A stretch of DNA of 39,307 nucleotides from Gammaproteobacteria bacterium (GCA_028285245.1 JANQPY010000023.1:1-39307), one strand, 5' to 3'. Shown: positions 17,644 to 26,741, counted from the stretch's first letter. Notes: generated by a model from the sequence alone, not told the origin. A program made the numbers and translations.

Positions 17644-17652
17644 AGCAGACCC

Positions 17653-18363
17653 TCAGCCGTCAATGCTGCAGGAAAGTATGCGTGAGATCTCGCAGAGCGG
17701 TCTGCCGCTCTGCTCTCGCCAATCGTTGAATGCCGACTGAACTGCTGACAGGTCGCGCTGCGACGTTGGCGATTTGCTCACCACGCCCTGCCTGATCAGG
17801 GCGCCAACGACATCTCTGGAAAGACAGAACGTGTCCTTACCGACGCGCCGCAAAAAGAACTGCCCGGTGCGCCCGCCGAGGCGGCTGCCGCGCTGCTTGA
17901 GTTCGCGATGTAGCCCGATGATGTCGTCTACTGGCCAGTCCGCGAGAAAAGCACCAAAGCTACCGTGCTCACGCTCGATGTCCAGAACAAAGACCGCATT
18001 GTCCCGGACGCTTTGCAGCTTCTTGCGATGACGAATCACCCGCGTGTCGCGCGTCAGTGCCTCGATAGCCTCCTCCGACTGATACGCGCAAGCGACCGGG
18101 TCGAAGCCGTGCAAAACCTCGGTCATCTCCGGCCACTTGTAGTCGACAATCTTCCACACAAAGCCGGAGCAGAACACTGAGCGGCTCATTGCCGACAAGA
18201 AGTGCTCGGCCGCTTTGCGTTTCAGGGTTGCTGGCTTAAGAGAGCGCGGCAACTGCGCGAGCAGCTCCGCCTCACCCTTGCGGCGTATCGCCCGCTGGTA
18301 GATTTTGGTGAAGTGTTCCAAGCCGGACAGACCGTATTGCGGGCTACTCGGCTCGCAGCGCAT
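17653..18363 (-). CDS. DNA-3-methyladenine glycosylase I family protein (Tag-like)
   Basis: A 236-residue cytoplasmic base-excision repair enzyme that would remove 3-methyladenine from alkylated DNA. It matches the Tag-like branch of the HhH-GPD superfamily: FCSGFVWKIVDYKWPEM, FHGFDP-like LHGFDPVACAY, the HhH-region TRVIRHRKKLQSVRDNA, then LKQRGSRLGGRTGQFFLRRVGKD and the C-terminal LCEISRILSCS. It lacks the N-terminal RCxW and C-terminal zinc residues of E. coli Tag, as is usual in this branch. The ATG at 18363 overlaps the end of the ABC permease gene by 20 bp, so it is the last gene of the export operon. Confidence 0.9.
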   Translation of the reverse strand: MRCEPSSPQYGLSGLEHFTKIYQRAIRRKGEAELLAQLPRSLKPATLKRKAAEHFLSAMSRSVFCSGFVWKIVDYKWPEMTEVLHGFDPVACAYQSEEAIEALTRDTRVIRHRKKLQSVRDNAVFVLDIEREHGSFGAFLADWPVDDIIGLHRELKQRGSRLGGRTGQFFLRRVGKDTFCLSRDVVGALIRQGVVSKSPTSQRDLSAVQSAFNDWREQSGRPLCEISRILSCSIDG

Positions 18364-19543
18364 TAACCGGATCCAGGCGTGCGGCTCTCCGCGCCGGTAA
18401 CACGCCCGCCAGCACACCGATTACCAGGGCCAGGACCTCCGCCGCCACGATATACGGCAACGACAGCGTCAGTGGCGCAGAGGGCACCAACACGTTCACC
18501 AGCCACACGATAAGTGTGCCAAGCGCGAGGCCGGCCAGACCACCGATACCCGCGAGCAATACAGACTCGATCATGAAGATCTGCTGAATCTGGCTACGCA
18601 GCGCACCTAACGCGCGAAGTAGCCCAATCTCGAACGTCCGCTCCCGCACCGCAATGGTCATGATTGTAAAAATACCGACGCCGCCGACCAGCAATGAAAT
18701 GCTGCCCAGCGCAGCGACCGCAAAGGTCACCACGTTGAGTACTGAACCGAGCACGTCCAGCATCTGCTGCTGTGTCGTGATTGTGAAGTCCTCTCCTCCG
18801 TGCCGGGCGATGAGCAGCCGTTTGATGCTGTCACTCACCTCGTCAACCGGCGCGCCCTCTGTATAGAGGACATCAATTTCCATCAGGCCTTCGCGATTGA
18901 ACATATCGAGAGCGCGGGCAGCAGGAATGTACACCGCGTCGTCCAGGTCAAAACCGAATACGGTCCCCTTGGCTTCCATCACGCCGATTACGCGATACCG
19001 TTCGCCGCCGATCCGAATCCGCTCGCCCAGCGGGTTCACGCTTCCGTACAGCTCATCGCGGACAGTACTGCCCAGAACGGCCAGCGCCCGAGGCGCGCGC
19101 GGATCATCTGGCGGCAAGAACTCCCCAAGCGCCGGACCAAACGAAAACACTTGCGGCATTGACGGCCCTACACCGCTTACCGTGACGCGACGCTCACGGC
19201 CGTTGCCCTCGATCGAAGCATTGCCCTGCACGGCGGGCATGACCTCGATGACATAGGGGGCACGAGCCAGCGCTTCGGCATCGTCCAGACTGAGCGGACG
19301 CTGCGTATTGACGACGCCCGTTGGCGCACCGAACGTGGTCGTAACGCCGGGGTTTACGGCGATGATGTTGGTGCCGAACTGTGTGAACTCGCCCAGCATG
19401 AACTGCTGGAGGCCTTCCCCAATAGATGTCAGCAACACTACCGCGGTCACCCCGATACCGATTCCCAGGGCCGTTAGCGCACTGCGCAAACGGTGAGCCA
19501 GGGCCGAGGCGGCCGTGAAGCGAATCAGGTCTTGAGAATGCAT
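18344..19543 (-). CDS. MacB-type ABC transporter permease (second)
   Basis: A 399-residue permease of the MacB/FtsX superfamily: an N-terminal membrane helix (about 17-45), a periplasmic MacB_PCD domain of about 200 residues, then three membrane helices in the FtsX core (about 270-395) ending in GVLPARRAARLDPVNALRAE, the family's C-terminal coupling helix. Unlike MacB of E. coli, no ATPase domain is fused. It follows its sister permease by 18 bp. The two probably form a heterodimer that moves a substrate taken from the periplasm, as in MacAB-type mechanotransmission systems. Confidence 0.92.
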   Translation of the reverse strand: MHSQDLIRFTAASALAHRLRSALTALGIGIGVTAVVLLTSIGEGLQQFMLGEFTQFGTNIIAVNPGVTTTFGAPTGVVNTQRPLSLDDAEALARAPYVIEVMPAVQGNASIEGNGRERRVTVSGVGPSMPQVFSFGPALGEFLPPDDPRAPRALAVLGSTVRDELYGSVNPLGERIRIGGERYRVIGVMEAKGTVFGFDLDDAVYIPAARALDMFNREGLMEIDVLYTEGAPVDEVSDSIKRLLIARHGGEDFTITTQQQMLDVLGSVLNVVTFAVAALGSISLLVGGVGIFTIMTIAVRERTFEIGLLRALGALRSQIQQIFMIESVLLAGIGGLAGLALGTLIVWLVNVLVPSAPLTLSLPYIVAAEVLALVIGVLAGVLPARRAARLDPVNALRAE

Positions 19544-19561
19544 GGGTGAAACAGCGGATCG

Positions 19562-20770
19562 TTAGCGGTTCTGCAGCGCGCGGATCGGGTCCATGGCGGC
19601 AGCCCGGCGCGCGGGCAGGATGCCGAACAACACGCCGCAGGCCATGGCCGTCAGCATGGCGCCCATAGTCGCCCATAGCGGCGGGGTAAAGCTCAGTTCG
19701 CTGTACGCCAGACCCATGCCGGCGATCAGCACGTAGCCGAGGCAGATGCCGACGATGCCGCCGAGGGTAGCCAGGAACAACGCCTCAGTCACAAACAGCA
19801 CGAGCACCTGTTGCCGTGTAGCACCCAATGCTTTGAGCAACCCAATCTCACCTGTGCGCTGACTAACGGCGACGAGCATCACATTCATAATGAGCACGCC
19901 GGCAACGATCAGACTGACACCAGCAATGCCGGCCAGAGCCAGCGTGAGCGTGCGAAGAATGCCATCAAATGTTGATAGCACCGCGTCCTGCGTGATGACG
20001 GTGATGTCTTCCTCACCGTAATGACGTGCGGTGATGATTCGCCGCACATCCTGCTTCGCCGCATCTATTCGATCGCGGGACACCGCCTGGAGAATGATGC
20101 GAAACAGACCCGGTGAATCGAATATCGCCTGAGCACTGACTACCGGCACGATGACGGTCTCGTCTACGTCCAGCATGATCGATGTGCCCTGCGGTTCAAG
20201 GACGCCGGTGACCCGGCAACGGCGGTCCCCAATGCGCAACCACTCGCCGATGGGTTGCCCGGTGACAAACATTTCTTTCGCGATGGTGTCACCCACAACG
20301 CAGACTGGGGCGGCCCGATCCATGTCGACGTCAGGCAAGAATTCGCCGGCCGCCATGCGCCACTTGCGGATGTTTTTGAACTCCCCGGTCGTGCCGAGGA
20401 TAGTGACTTCTCGTTCACGGCCCGACACGTTCGCCGCCGCTGCGCCGACCACCACGGGCGCGACCAGATCTACATGCGGGCTGCGGCGCGTCGCGCGGGC
20501 GTCATCCAGGGTCAGATCGCGGTTGGTCTCGGCAAGCGCCATTCCCGGCCCAGCGCCGCTCGTCTCAGACCGGCCCGGCAGCACGATGATCAGGTTGGTC
20601 CCGAGCGAACGGAACTCTTTGGTGACGAATGTCCTGGCCGCTTCGCCTAAGGACGTGAGCACAAGCACGGCGGCGACGCCGATCGCGGTGGCGAGCAGCA
20701 TGGCGAAAGTCCGCGCTGGCGCCCGAGAAAGTGCACCGCCGGCGAAAAGGTTGATGTCCATGGGCCTCAT
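19562..20770 (-). CDS. MacB-type ABC transporter permease (first)
   Basis: A 402-residue permease with the same plan as its downstream neighbour: N-terminal helix (about 18-45), MacB_PCD periplasmic domain, three FtsX-core helices and the end GILPARRAAAMDPIRALQNR. The two proteins are paralogues with clearly different periplasmic domains, suggesting an asymmetric transporter. Its ATG overlaps the TGA of the ATPase gene in the classic ATGA form, so translation is coupled; a second ATG 9 bp downstream is an alternative. Confidence 0.92.
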   Translation of the reverse strand: MRPMDINLFAGGALSRAPARTFAMLLATAIGVAAVLVLTSLGEAARTFVTKEFRSLGTNLIIVLPGRSETSGAGPGMALAETNRDLTLDDARATRRSPHVDLVAPVVVGAAAANVSGREREVTILGTTGEFKNIRKWRMAAGEFLPDVDMDRAAPVCVVGDTIAKEMFVTGQPIGEWLRIGDRRCRVTGVLEPQGTSIMLDVDETVIVPVVSAQAIFDSPGLFRIILQAVSRDRIDAAKQDVRRIITARHYGEEDITVITQDAVLSTFDGILRTLTLALAGIAGVSLIVAGVLIMNVMLVAVSQRTGEIGLLKALGATRQQVLVLFVTEALFLATLGGIVGICLGYVLIAGMGLAYSELSFTPPLWATMGAMLTAMACGVLFGILPARRAAAMDPIRALQNR

Positions 20771-21441
20771 GCCGGCTGATCCTGGTCCAGCCGGCCGTCA
20801 CGAAAGCGCAGTGTGCGGCCGGCGCGGCTGCCTATTGCCGGGTCATGTGTCACCACGAGGAGTGTCAGGCCCTGAGCGTTAAGTTCCTCGATCAGCGCGA
20901 CGATCTCCTGACCCGAGGCGCTATCCAGGTTACCGGTGGGCTCATCAGCCAGCATGAGTTTAGGCTGCATGACGATGGCGCGCGCTATCGCCACGCGCTG
21001 ACGTTCACCGCCGGAAAGCTGATTGGGCCGGTGGTCGTGTCGATGACCCAGCCCGACTCGCTCCAGGGCCGCGCGGCTGCGCGCCCGCCGAGCTGCGGGT
21101 GCGTCGCCGGCGAGCAGCATAGGCAACTCGACATTCTCCTCAGCGCTGAGCCGGGAGACTAGATGGAAAGACTGGAATATAAATCCGATCTGGCGCTGCC
21201 GGGTTTGCGCGAGTTCCGCCTCCGGCATCGTGGAGGTATCGACTTCATCAAGCAGATATTTGCCCGAGGTCGGCCGGTCCATCAGGCCCAGGATATTCAG
21301 CAGCGTGGATTTGCCGGATCCCGACGGCCCCATGATGGAAACGTATTCCCCGCGGCCTATGAGCAGGCTGACACGATCCAGCGCGTGAACCTCCTGGTCG
21401 CCCACCTGAAAGTTACGGCATAGCGCGTCGAGCCGGATCAT
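20767..21441 (-). CDS. ABC transporter ATP-binding protein (MacB/LolD type)
   Basis: A 224-residue nucleotide-binding protein. It shows Walker A GPSGSGKST (38-46), Q-loop FQSFHLV (about 89-95), signature LSGGERQRVAIARA (142-155), Walker B LMLADEP (D166, E167) and an H-loop VVTHDP. Length and the phrase LLNILGLMDRPTSGKYLLD are typical of the lipoprotein/macrolide exporter group. It powers the two permeases that follow it and starts 18 bp after the adaptor gene. Confidence 0.95.
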   Translation of the reverse strand: MIRLDALCRNFQVGDQEVHALDRVSLLIGRGEYVSIMGPSGSGKSTLLNILGLMDRPTSGKYLLDEVDTSTMPEAELAQTRQRQIGFIFQSFHLVSRLSAEENVELPMLLAGDAPAARRARSRAALERVGLGHRHDHRPNQLSGGERQRVAIARAIVMQPKLMLADEPTGNLDSASGQEIVALIEELNAQGLTLLVVTHDPAIGSRAGRTLRFRDGRLDQDQPA

Positions 21442-21459
21442 TTTGCGCAGAGCTTGAGG

Positions 21460-22617
21460 CTACTCCGCACTGGCGGATGCGCCGTCCTCGACCCCTTCGC
21501 GATCGACCGAAAGCACAACCCGTTCGCCCGGGTCAACGCCGGCTGTGATTTCGGTGAACTCCCAGTTGGAAATGCCCCGCTCAACTGTTCGTTCGCGCAA
21601 CGTATCCCCTGGCTCGAGAATCATGACGCGACTGCCATCAATAATCGCCTGCGTGGGCACGCGCAGCACCGATTCTCGCGACTCCAGCATCACCTCAACA
21701 TCCGCGCTGTATCCGGGTAGCAACGGGTTATCACCGCGCTCACCAATCACGGCCTCGATCTCGACCGTACGTGCCTGTTTTTCCTGATCGAGCACATACG
21801 GTGCAACCCGGCGAACGGTGCCGGCAAAACGTTGATCGGGGAACGCATCCAGGGTAATCACCGCGGGCATGCCGGCGCGGACTGCCGGCGCGTCCACTTC
21901 GTCAATCGGCGCACTGATGTAGAGGCAGGAGTCATCAATCAGATCCACCGTGGGCGGTGTGGCGATGCCGACCGGCGACGGCGTCACGTACTCGCCCACT
22001 TCCCCATTGATCTCGGCAATCACGCCGTCGAAGGGTGCCCGCAAGATCGTGCGCTCAAGCGTTGCATTAGCAACATCCAGCTTGGCATCGCTGACACGAG
22101 CTGAGGTTCTGGCGGCCGTGCAGGCCGCGGCGGTCGCCTCTGCATCGCCCGCCGCCCGGTCGGCGGCCTCCTCGGACGTGAGCTTGCGCTCGACCAGACG
22201 GGCCAATCGATCACTTTCCCGTTTTGCTACGGCAGACCTGACGCAGGCTTCGTCCGCACGCGCCCTGGCCGCCGCGGCATCGCGTTCGGCCAGCGACACC
22301 TCCGCCCGCAGATCTTTGTTCCAAAGCTCAAGCAGGACCTGACCGGCATTTACTGAATCGCCTTCATTTACCGGCAAGACCGCCATCTGGCCGCCAAACG
22401 CAGGCGACAGACCTGCGCGCCGGCAGGCATCGACGGTGCCGGCACGCGTGTTCGAAACGCTGGCGATGACCGGTCCCTCGTCAACTGCCACGACAGCCAC
22501 GCTCAGCGGAGCCGGCCGGAGGCTGAAGAAAACGCCAGTCCCCGACAAACCGAGCACGACCAGGAGAATTATGAGTCCGCGCTTGCCCAAACCCGGCACC
22601 GTTTTCCGTAAAGACAA
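21460..22617 (-). CDS. MacA-like HlyD-family periplasmic adaptor
   Basis: A 385-residue membrane-fusion protein: one N-terminal helix (about 13-33), a split lipoyl domain (around 55-95 and again near ILRAPFDGVIAEINGEVGEY), an alanine-rich alpha-hairpin (about 95-190), and a C-terminal beta-barrel. The region DACRRAGLSPAF near 64 and a cysteine in EACVRSAV are unusual for the family. It heads the ABC export genes and would connect the transporter to an outer-membrane channel not encoded here. An upstream lipoprotein gene ends 67 bp away on the same strand. Confidence 0.92.
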   Translation of the reverse strand: MSLRKTVPGLGKRGLIILLVVLGLSGTGVFFSLRPAPLSVAVVAVDEGPVIASVSNTRAGTVDACRRAGLSPAFGGQMAVLPVNEGDSVNAGQVLLELWNKDLRAEVSLAERDAAAARARADEACVRSAVAKRESDRLARLVERKLTSEEAADRAAGDAEATAAACTAARTSARVSDAKLDVANATLERTILRAPFDGVIAEINGEVGEYVTPSPVGIATPPTVDLIDDSCLYISAPIDEVDAPAVRAGMPAVITLDAFPDQRFAGTVRRVAPYVLDQEKQARTVEIEAVIGERGDNPLLPGYSADVEVMLESRESVLRVPTQAIIDGSRVMILEPGDTLRERTVERGISNWEFTEITAGVDPGERVVLSVDREGVEDGASASAE

Positions 22618-22684
22618 AAAATCAGTATACCCGCCAACTCCGCTCGGGCCGTCGGCGTGTCGCTTGCGACTGGCTTGATGGTGG

Positions 22685-23401
22685 CTAGTTCGTCAGCGTG
22701 TTGCCCGGTCGAGCGACCAAATCGTATTTGACGCGCAGTTCGTCCCGGACGGACAACGCGCCGAGTGCAACACTGAACGGCTCAATGCCAAGGTCGCTCT
22801 GCCGGACCGAAAACTCGCCCTCAGCCCGAAGCATTGCGGTGTCCTGGCTGACTGTTGCGGGCATCTCGAAACGATAAGTCTCCCCGCGCAAATCAATATC
22901 GACCGCCACCAGCAACGCCGGCAGTTCGCCGCGGACGGTTGCGCTCTTTATTTCGATGACAGGGAAGCGGTTGGCATCCAAAACTCGCTCGCCGAGCATG
23001 TTTGAGCGCGTTCCGCGCACCGCAGATTCGTCGAGCGGGCCGCCAAAGTCGTCGCCTTCAGCAACCCGAAGATCCGGTCGATCAACCTCAAACTCGTCCA
23101 CGGGCAACGTCAAGAACACCTGCACATCAGCGGGCTCATCGGCAAGGCGCACGTAGCCGCTGACGGAAGCGTGACTGATGACATGGTTGTGGCCGAGCGC
23201 AGCCAGCGGCCCTTCCCGATAGACCAGGATGCGCATTTCCGATTCGAGTGGATTGATCGGCCAGGCGCCAGCGGGAAGCTCGCCTGACGGCCCGGCAACA
23301 AGTGTTGCTGTGTCGCGAGAAGCAGGTCCACAAGCTGTTAGCAGGAGCGCGAAGGCAATCAAGCACGGCCAGAGACGTTGTGCTGCAGGAGAATTGTTCA
23401 T
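22685..23401 (-). CDS. YceI-like lipoprotein
   Basis: A 238-residue protein with a lipobox LTAC (C24) and a domain that follows the YceI beta-barrel layout: [29 protein letters not shown] at the start, the [23 protein letters not shown] strand pair, and a final beta strand [16 protein letters not shown]. YceI proteins bind polyisoprenoid lipids in a long barrel in the periplasm. The sequence is on the same strand as the ABC exporter and 67 bp upstream of its adaptor, so it may be the exporter's first gene and a candidate substrate-carrier. It is divergent from the [2Fe-2S] gene. Confidence 0.85.
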   Translation of the reverse strand: MNNSPAAQRLWPCLIAFALLLTACGPASRDTATLVAGPSGELPAGAWPINPLESEMRILVYREGPLAALGHNHVISHASVSGYVRLADEPADVQVFLTLPVDEFEVDRPDLRVAEGDDFGGPLDESAVRGTRSNMLGERVLDANRFPVIEIKSATVRGELPALLVAVDIDLRGETYRFEMPATVSQDTAMLRAEGEFSVRQSDLGIEPFSVALGALSVRDELRVKYDLVARPGNTLTN

Positions 23402-23469
23402 TGCTGGTGCATTGGCAACATTGCAAGCTGCCTCGTATAGTTTCCAATCTCGCCAGGAGGCTGCTAAGT

Positions 23470-23952
23470 ATGCCGCGCTTTAATCTTGTGGTTAATGGCC
23501 AATCACTGCCCGTTGAGGCAGATGCCGAGATGCCGCTCCTTTGGGTGCTGCGGGATCTACTCGGCCTGACTGGCACAAAGTACGGCTGCGGCCGGGGACT
23601 GTGCGGCGCCTGCACGGTGCACGTTGGCGGCCAGCCGGTGCGCAGCTGTCTGACACCAGCCGCCGCCCTTGATGGCGAATCCATCACAACCATCGAGGGC
23701 CTGGATGAAACTCACCCGGTGATCGAGGCATGGATCGCGCTGAGCGTGCCGCAGTGCGGGTACTGTCAGCCAGGGCAAATTATGTCTGCGACTGCGCTAT
23801 TGGCACGGAATCCTGATCCGAGCGAAGACGACATTATTGCTGCGATGAACGGCAATCTGTGCCGCTGCGGTTCTTATCTGCGCATTCGCAAGGCGATACA
23901 GAGGGCCGCGGAGATGGGCCGCGGAGAAGCTACCGACGCCCCCACCGCGTAG
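23470..23952 (+). CDS. Orphan [2Fe-2S] subunit of xanthine-dehydrogenase-family hydroxylase
   Basis: A 160-residue protein with two [2Fe-2S] sites: a plant-ferredoxin-type cluster (C40, C45, C48, C60) and a helical C-terminal cluster (C96, C99, C131, C133). This is the small subunit type of isoquinoline 1-oxidoreductase and aldehyde/nicotinate hydroxylases, which passes electrons from a molybdenum subunit to a cytochrome or quinone. A strong AGGAGG ribosome site lies 10 bp before the ATG, which fixes this start over longer in-frame options. The large molybdopterin subunit, normally next door, is absent: the next gene is an unrelated convergent HD-GYP gene. Confidence 0.93.
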   Translation: MPRFNLVVNGQSLPVEADAEMPLLWVLRDLLGLTGTKYGCGRGLCGACTVHVGGQPVRSCLTPAAALDGESITTIEGLDETHPVIEAWIALSVPQCGYCQPGQIMSATALLARNPDPSEDDIIAAMNGNLCRCGSYLRIRKAIQRAAEMGRGEATDAPTA

Positions 23953-24058
23953 GGTCAATCTAGAGGCTGCGCTGTGAGGTTAAGGGCCTGTGTATGAGGC
24001 CGTAGTCTACTCGCGAGGGCACCGCAGCCCATTCGGCTTCTGCCAAACAGACTCCTGA

Positions 24059-25396
24059 CTAAGCAAAGAGCTTGCGCGGCTCGATGCCGTAGGCTCCCGG
24101 TTCATGGCCGGTAACAATCCAGCGGGCGCGCCGGTGCCCTTCGTCGCTGGGTAAGCGCTTCAGGTCTAGCAACTTGCGATCGGTGACTTTGCCGCCCTTG
24201 GCGTCCACTACCATCAGTACTTTGGGCCGCAGCCGGCGAACGCTGTTCTGCTCAATTACCACGCCGACCTCGCCCGTGTTGAGCTCCACAATCGTGCCAG
24301 TGGGAAACATCCCCAACGCCTGTACGAATTGTTCAACGAGTTCGCGCTGAAACTGAGAGCCTGCCAGCAGGTTTAGCTCGCGCACGGCGTCATAGGCAGA
24401 CTTCGCGTCGGCATGCTTGCGCTTGGAAATCATCGCGTCATAGCAGTCGACGAGCCCAGCAATTCGACCGAACACAGGAATATCCGTGCCCCTGAGCTGC
24501 CTGGGGTAACCGCTGCCGTCGTGGCGCTCGTGATGGCAGCTCACCATGGCCATAACCTGATCTCCCAGGCCCGGAATCTTGCCGGCAATTCGCGCACTGT
24601 AGTCCACATGCATTTGCATGATGTCCTGCTCTTCCGTGCTGAGCGGACCATCTTTATCGGCAACCCACGGAGGAATCCTGACCTTGCCGACATCCATGAG
24701 CATTCCGCCGATAGCCAACGCCTGCAGACCGTTTCGATCGAAACCCAGATGCCGGCCGAGAATCACCGCCCATACGGCGCTGGCGACGGAGTGATTAAAG
24801 GAATATTCGTCGCGCTTGCGTTGGTAAACCAGCCAGGCCATCGCGTCCTGGTTTCTCAGAATGCTCTCAATGAGCGGGTCGACAGCCATTTTCAGACCGT
24901 TTGCATCAATGCGTTTGCCGCGGCGGGCGCGATCCAGCAGCCGATCCATCGCGTTGACTGCAATTCCGTAAGCGTGCGCCGCCCGCGGCGTCTCTTCCTG
25001 CATCGGCACCTGATTCACATAGTGGTTCTGGCCACTTAGCCGGTTTGCCAGCCAACCGGTCGGATCTAACAGACTGAGCGCGCTGAGCAGCCGGAACTGC
25101 CAGCCAGGCTGACTGGGCCTTGAGCCTTTTGTATGCGCCCGCTGGAACGGGTCATGGTCACGCGACATGGAGTTCCGCGCCGCCATGATTTTGTCCTTAG
25201 GCAGAGAGCTGCGGTCAACATCAATGTAAACGTGCTTGCAAAACTTCCGCAGCAGGCCCACCTCATCGGTGGTAGATATTTCGAACGCCTGAAAGAAAAA
25301 CGGCGTTTCCAGCCACGGCCGGTCAAGCTGGGCAACGAACATGCCAGGCTCGAGGTTGAGCGAGTCAACTTTGACGCGTTTAAACAGCACGGGCAT
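24059..25396 (-). CDS. DUF3391 plus HD-GYP domain protein with altered HD pair
   Basis: A 445-residue cytoplasmic protein with DUF3391 (about 10-65, LEPGMFVAQLDRPWLETPF) followed by an HD-GYP domain (about 180-345). The first histidine H202, H263, the HHE (288-290) and the DGSGYP motif (293-298) are intact, but the HD pair is M234-D235 (MLMDVGK). Cyclic di-GMP turnover may be reduced or lost, or a non-canonical metal site used. A C-terminal SH3-like tail (GMFPTGTIVELNTGEVGVV) is shared with the paralogue at 7772-8944. The gene stands alone, convergent with the [2Fe-2S] gene. Confidence 0.9.
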   Translation of the reverse strand: MPVLFKRVKVDSLNLEPGMFVAQLDRPWLETPFFFQAFEISTTDEVGLLRKFCKHVYIDVDRSSLPKDKIMAARNSMSRDHDPFQRAHTKGSRPSQPGWQFRLLSALSLLDPTGWLANRLSGQNHYVNQVPMQEETPRAAHAYGIAVNAMDRLLDRARRGKRIDANGLKMAVDPLIESILRNQDAMAWLVYQRKRDEYSFNHSVASAVWAVILGRHLGFDRNGLQALAIGGMLMDVGKVRIPPWVADKDGPLSTEEQDIMQMHVDYSARIAGKIPGLGDQVMAMVSCHHERHDGSGYPRQLRGTDIPVFGRIAGLVDCYDAMISKRKHADAKSAYDAVRELNLLAGSQFQRELVEQFVQALGMFPTGTIVELNTGEVGVVIEQNSVRRLRPKVLMVVDAKGGKVTDRKLLDLKRLPSDEGHRRARWIVTGHEPGAYGIEPRKLFA

Positions 25397-25507
25397 CCCT
25401 GCCGTGGCTTTCGACGGCTTTCCATAATAGTCACGGGGGCATTCCGGGCCGTGGCCCGGATCACAGTTCAGGGCGCCGGGCGTATATGCGCTGCCCAGGC
25501 TGTGAGG

Positions 25508-26152
25508 TCAGCCGGTTGCTGCGGCGGGAAACGTGACGCCGGTGCCACCCAGACCGCAGTAGCCGCCCGGGTTCTTGGCCAGATACTGCTGGTGATAATC
25601 CTCGGCATAGTAAAACTCCGGCGCAGGCAGTATTTCGGTCGTGATCTCGCCGTAGCCCCTGGCGGAAAGCACCTGTTGATACTCACTGCGTGACCGCTCA
25701 GCCGCCGCCTGCTGATCCTGGCCGAAACAATAGATGCCGGAACGATACTGCGTACCCACATCGTTACCCTGCCGCATTCCCTGCGTCGGGTCGTGTGCTT
25801 CCCAGAACACCGCGATCAGCTTCTCGTAGGCCAGTTCTTCCGGATCAAAAATTACCTGCACCACTTCGTTGTGGCCGGTGCGCCCCGAGCACACCTCTTC
25901 ATAAGTGGGATTGGGCGTGTGCCCCGCTGCGTAACCCACCGCCGTGGAGAACACTCCGGCAGTCTGCCAAAAGCAACGCTCAGCGCCCCAGAAGCAGCCC
26001 AGGCCAAACATCGCCCTGGCCATGCCGTCAGGAAACGGTCCTTGCAGCGGATTGCCGTTCACAAAGTGGCGCGCGGATACAGGGATTGGCGTTGCCCGGC
26101 CTGGCAGAGCCTGACTGGCTGACGGTAATTCAGTTTTTCGTCGGAAGAACAT
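25508..26152 (-). CDS. msrA: Peptide methionine-(S)-S-oxide reductase MsrA
   Basis: A 214-residue cytoplasmic repair enzyme that reduces methionine-S-sulfoxide in proteins. It has the catalytic GCFWG with C53, the resolving cysteine C199 in GYCGLGG, and the family phrases [19 protein letters not shown] and [13 protein letters not shown]. It aligns from its first residue with E. coli MsrA (about 212 residues; SxxxALPGRxTPxPV), which is why I chose ATG 26152 over the ATG at 26260, whose extra 36 residues are unlike the family and would overlap the next gene. The repeat-protein gene lies 104 bp upstream on the same strand. Confidence 0.96.
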   Translation of the reverse strand: MFFRRKTELPSASQALPGRATPIPVSARHFVNGNPLQGPFPDGMARAMFGLGCFWGAERCFWQTAGVFSTAVGYAAGHTPNPTYEEVCSGRTGHNEVVQVIFDPEELAYEKLIAVFWEAHDPTQGMRQGNDVGTQYRSGIYCFGQDQQAAAERSRSEYQQVLSARGYGEITTEILPAPEFYYAEDYHQQYLAKNPGGYCGLGGTGVTFPAAATG

Positions 26153-26256
26153 GGTCGTATATTCGTCGAGGCACCAGCGATGGATGATGCCAAGCGACCC
26201 ACAACCAATGGCCACGCGACGGTCCGCCCGACCACCGCGTGGCGCCACCCGTTTGG

Positions 26257-26595
26257 TCACTCGCGATTGTCGAAGCGTCGCTCCACACGATCGCCCTTGC
26301 GATCCAGCCGGCGCTCCACTCGCTGCCCCTTATTGTCCAGGCGCCGATCGATCAGGTCTCCCTTGCGATCAAGCCGGTCGGCCAGGCGTTCCCGACCGGC
26401 GGCTTCAGCACGCGCCGACTTGGCGTCCAGAAAGCGATCGGCTCGATCACCGCGGCGGTCCAGCACCCGCTCTGCGCGATCGCCCGCCCGGTCCAGCTTG
26501 CGGTCGGCACGATCACCGGCGTCCGCGACAGCCACTGAGCCGACCAGCAACGCTGCGGTTGCGAAAAACATCTGCCAGGGGAATTTGAGGTTCAT
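26257..26595 (-). CDS. Secreted 11-residue-repeat charged protein
   Basis: A 112-residue protein with a signal peptide (cut near AVADA-GD, residue 26). The whole mature part is built from an 11-residue repeat, roughly G-D-R-A-D/E-R-x-L-D-R-K, starting at residues 27, 38, 49, 79, 90 and 101, with a degenerate and shortened section at 60-78. Hendecad repeats of this sort form long amphipathic or right-handed coiled helices. It has no cysteine and alternates Arg and Asp almost throughout. I recognise no named family; similar short RGDRADR-type proteins occur as uncharacterised periplasmic proteins. It lies just upstream of msrA. Confidence 0.8.
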   Translation of the reverse strand: MNLKFPWQMFFATAALLVGSVAVADAGDRADRKLDRAGDRAERVLDRRGDRADRFLDAKSARAEAAGRERLADRLDRKGDLIDRRLDNKGQRVERRLDRKGDRVERRFDNRE

Positions 26596-26741
26596 CCTGC
26601 TGCTCCGTTTTAGCCACCCGTCTGGCGGCGTTCTGGAGGTTCAACGGATTGGCGCAGCATTGGTTGACACGACTACGACGAACGTGGCCCAAGTGCGCTA
26701 GATTATCCGCAGCTGGCAACCGCGAATCCTGTATCTACGTT

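Noticed and set aside
23953..24058. A terminator between the convergent [2Fe-2S] and HD-GYP genes
   Set aside because: No stem with a following T-run on either strand.
25690..26187. A 165-codon plus-strand frame opposite msrA
   Set aside because: Antisense shadow of msrA, whose family match is strong.
26270..26520. CRISPR-like short repeats within the 26.3-26.5 kb region
   Set aside because: The repeats are codon-level copies of the 11-residue protein repeat, unequal and without spacers.
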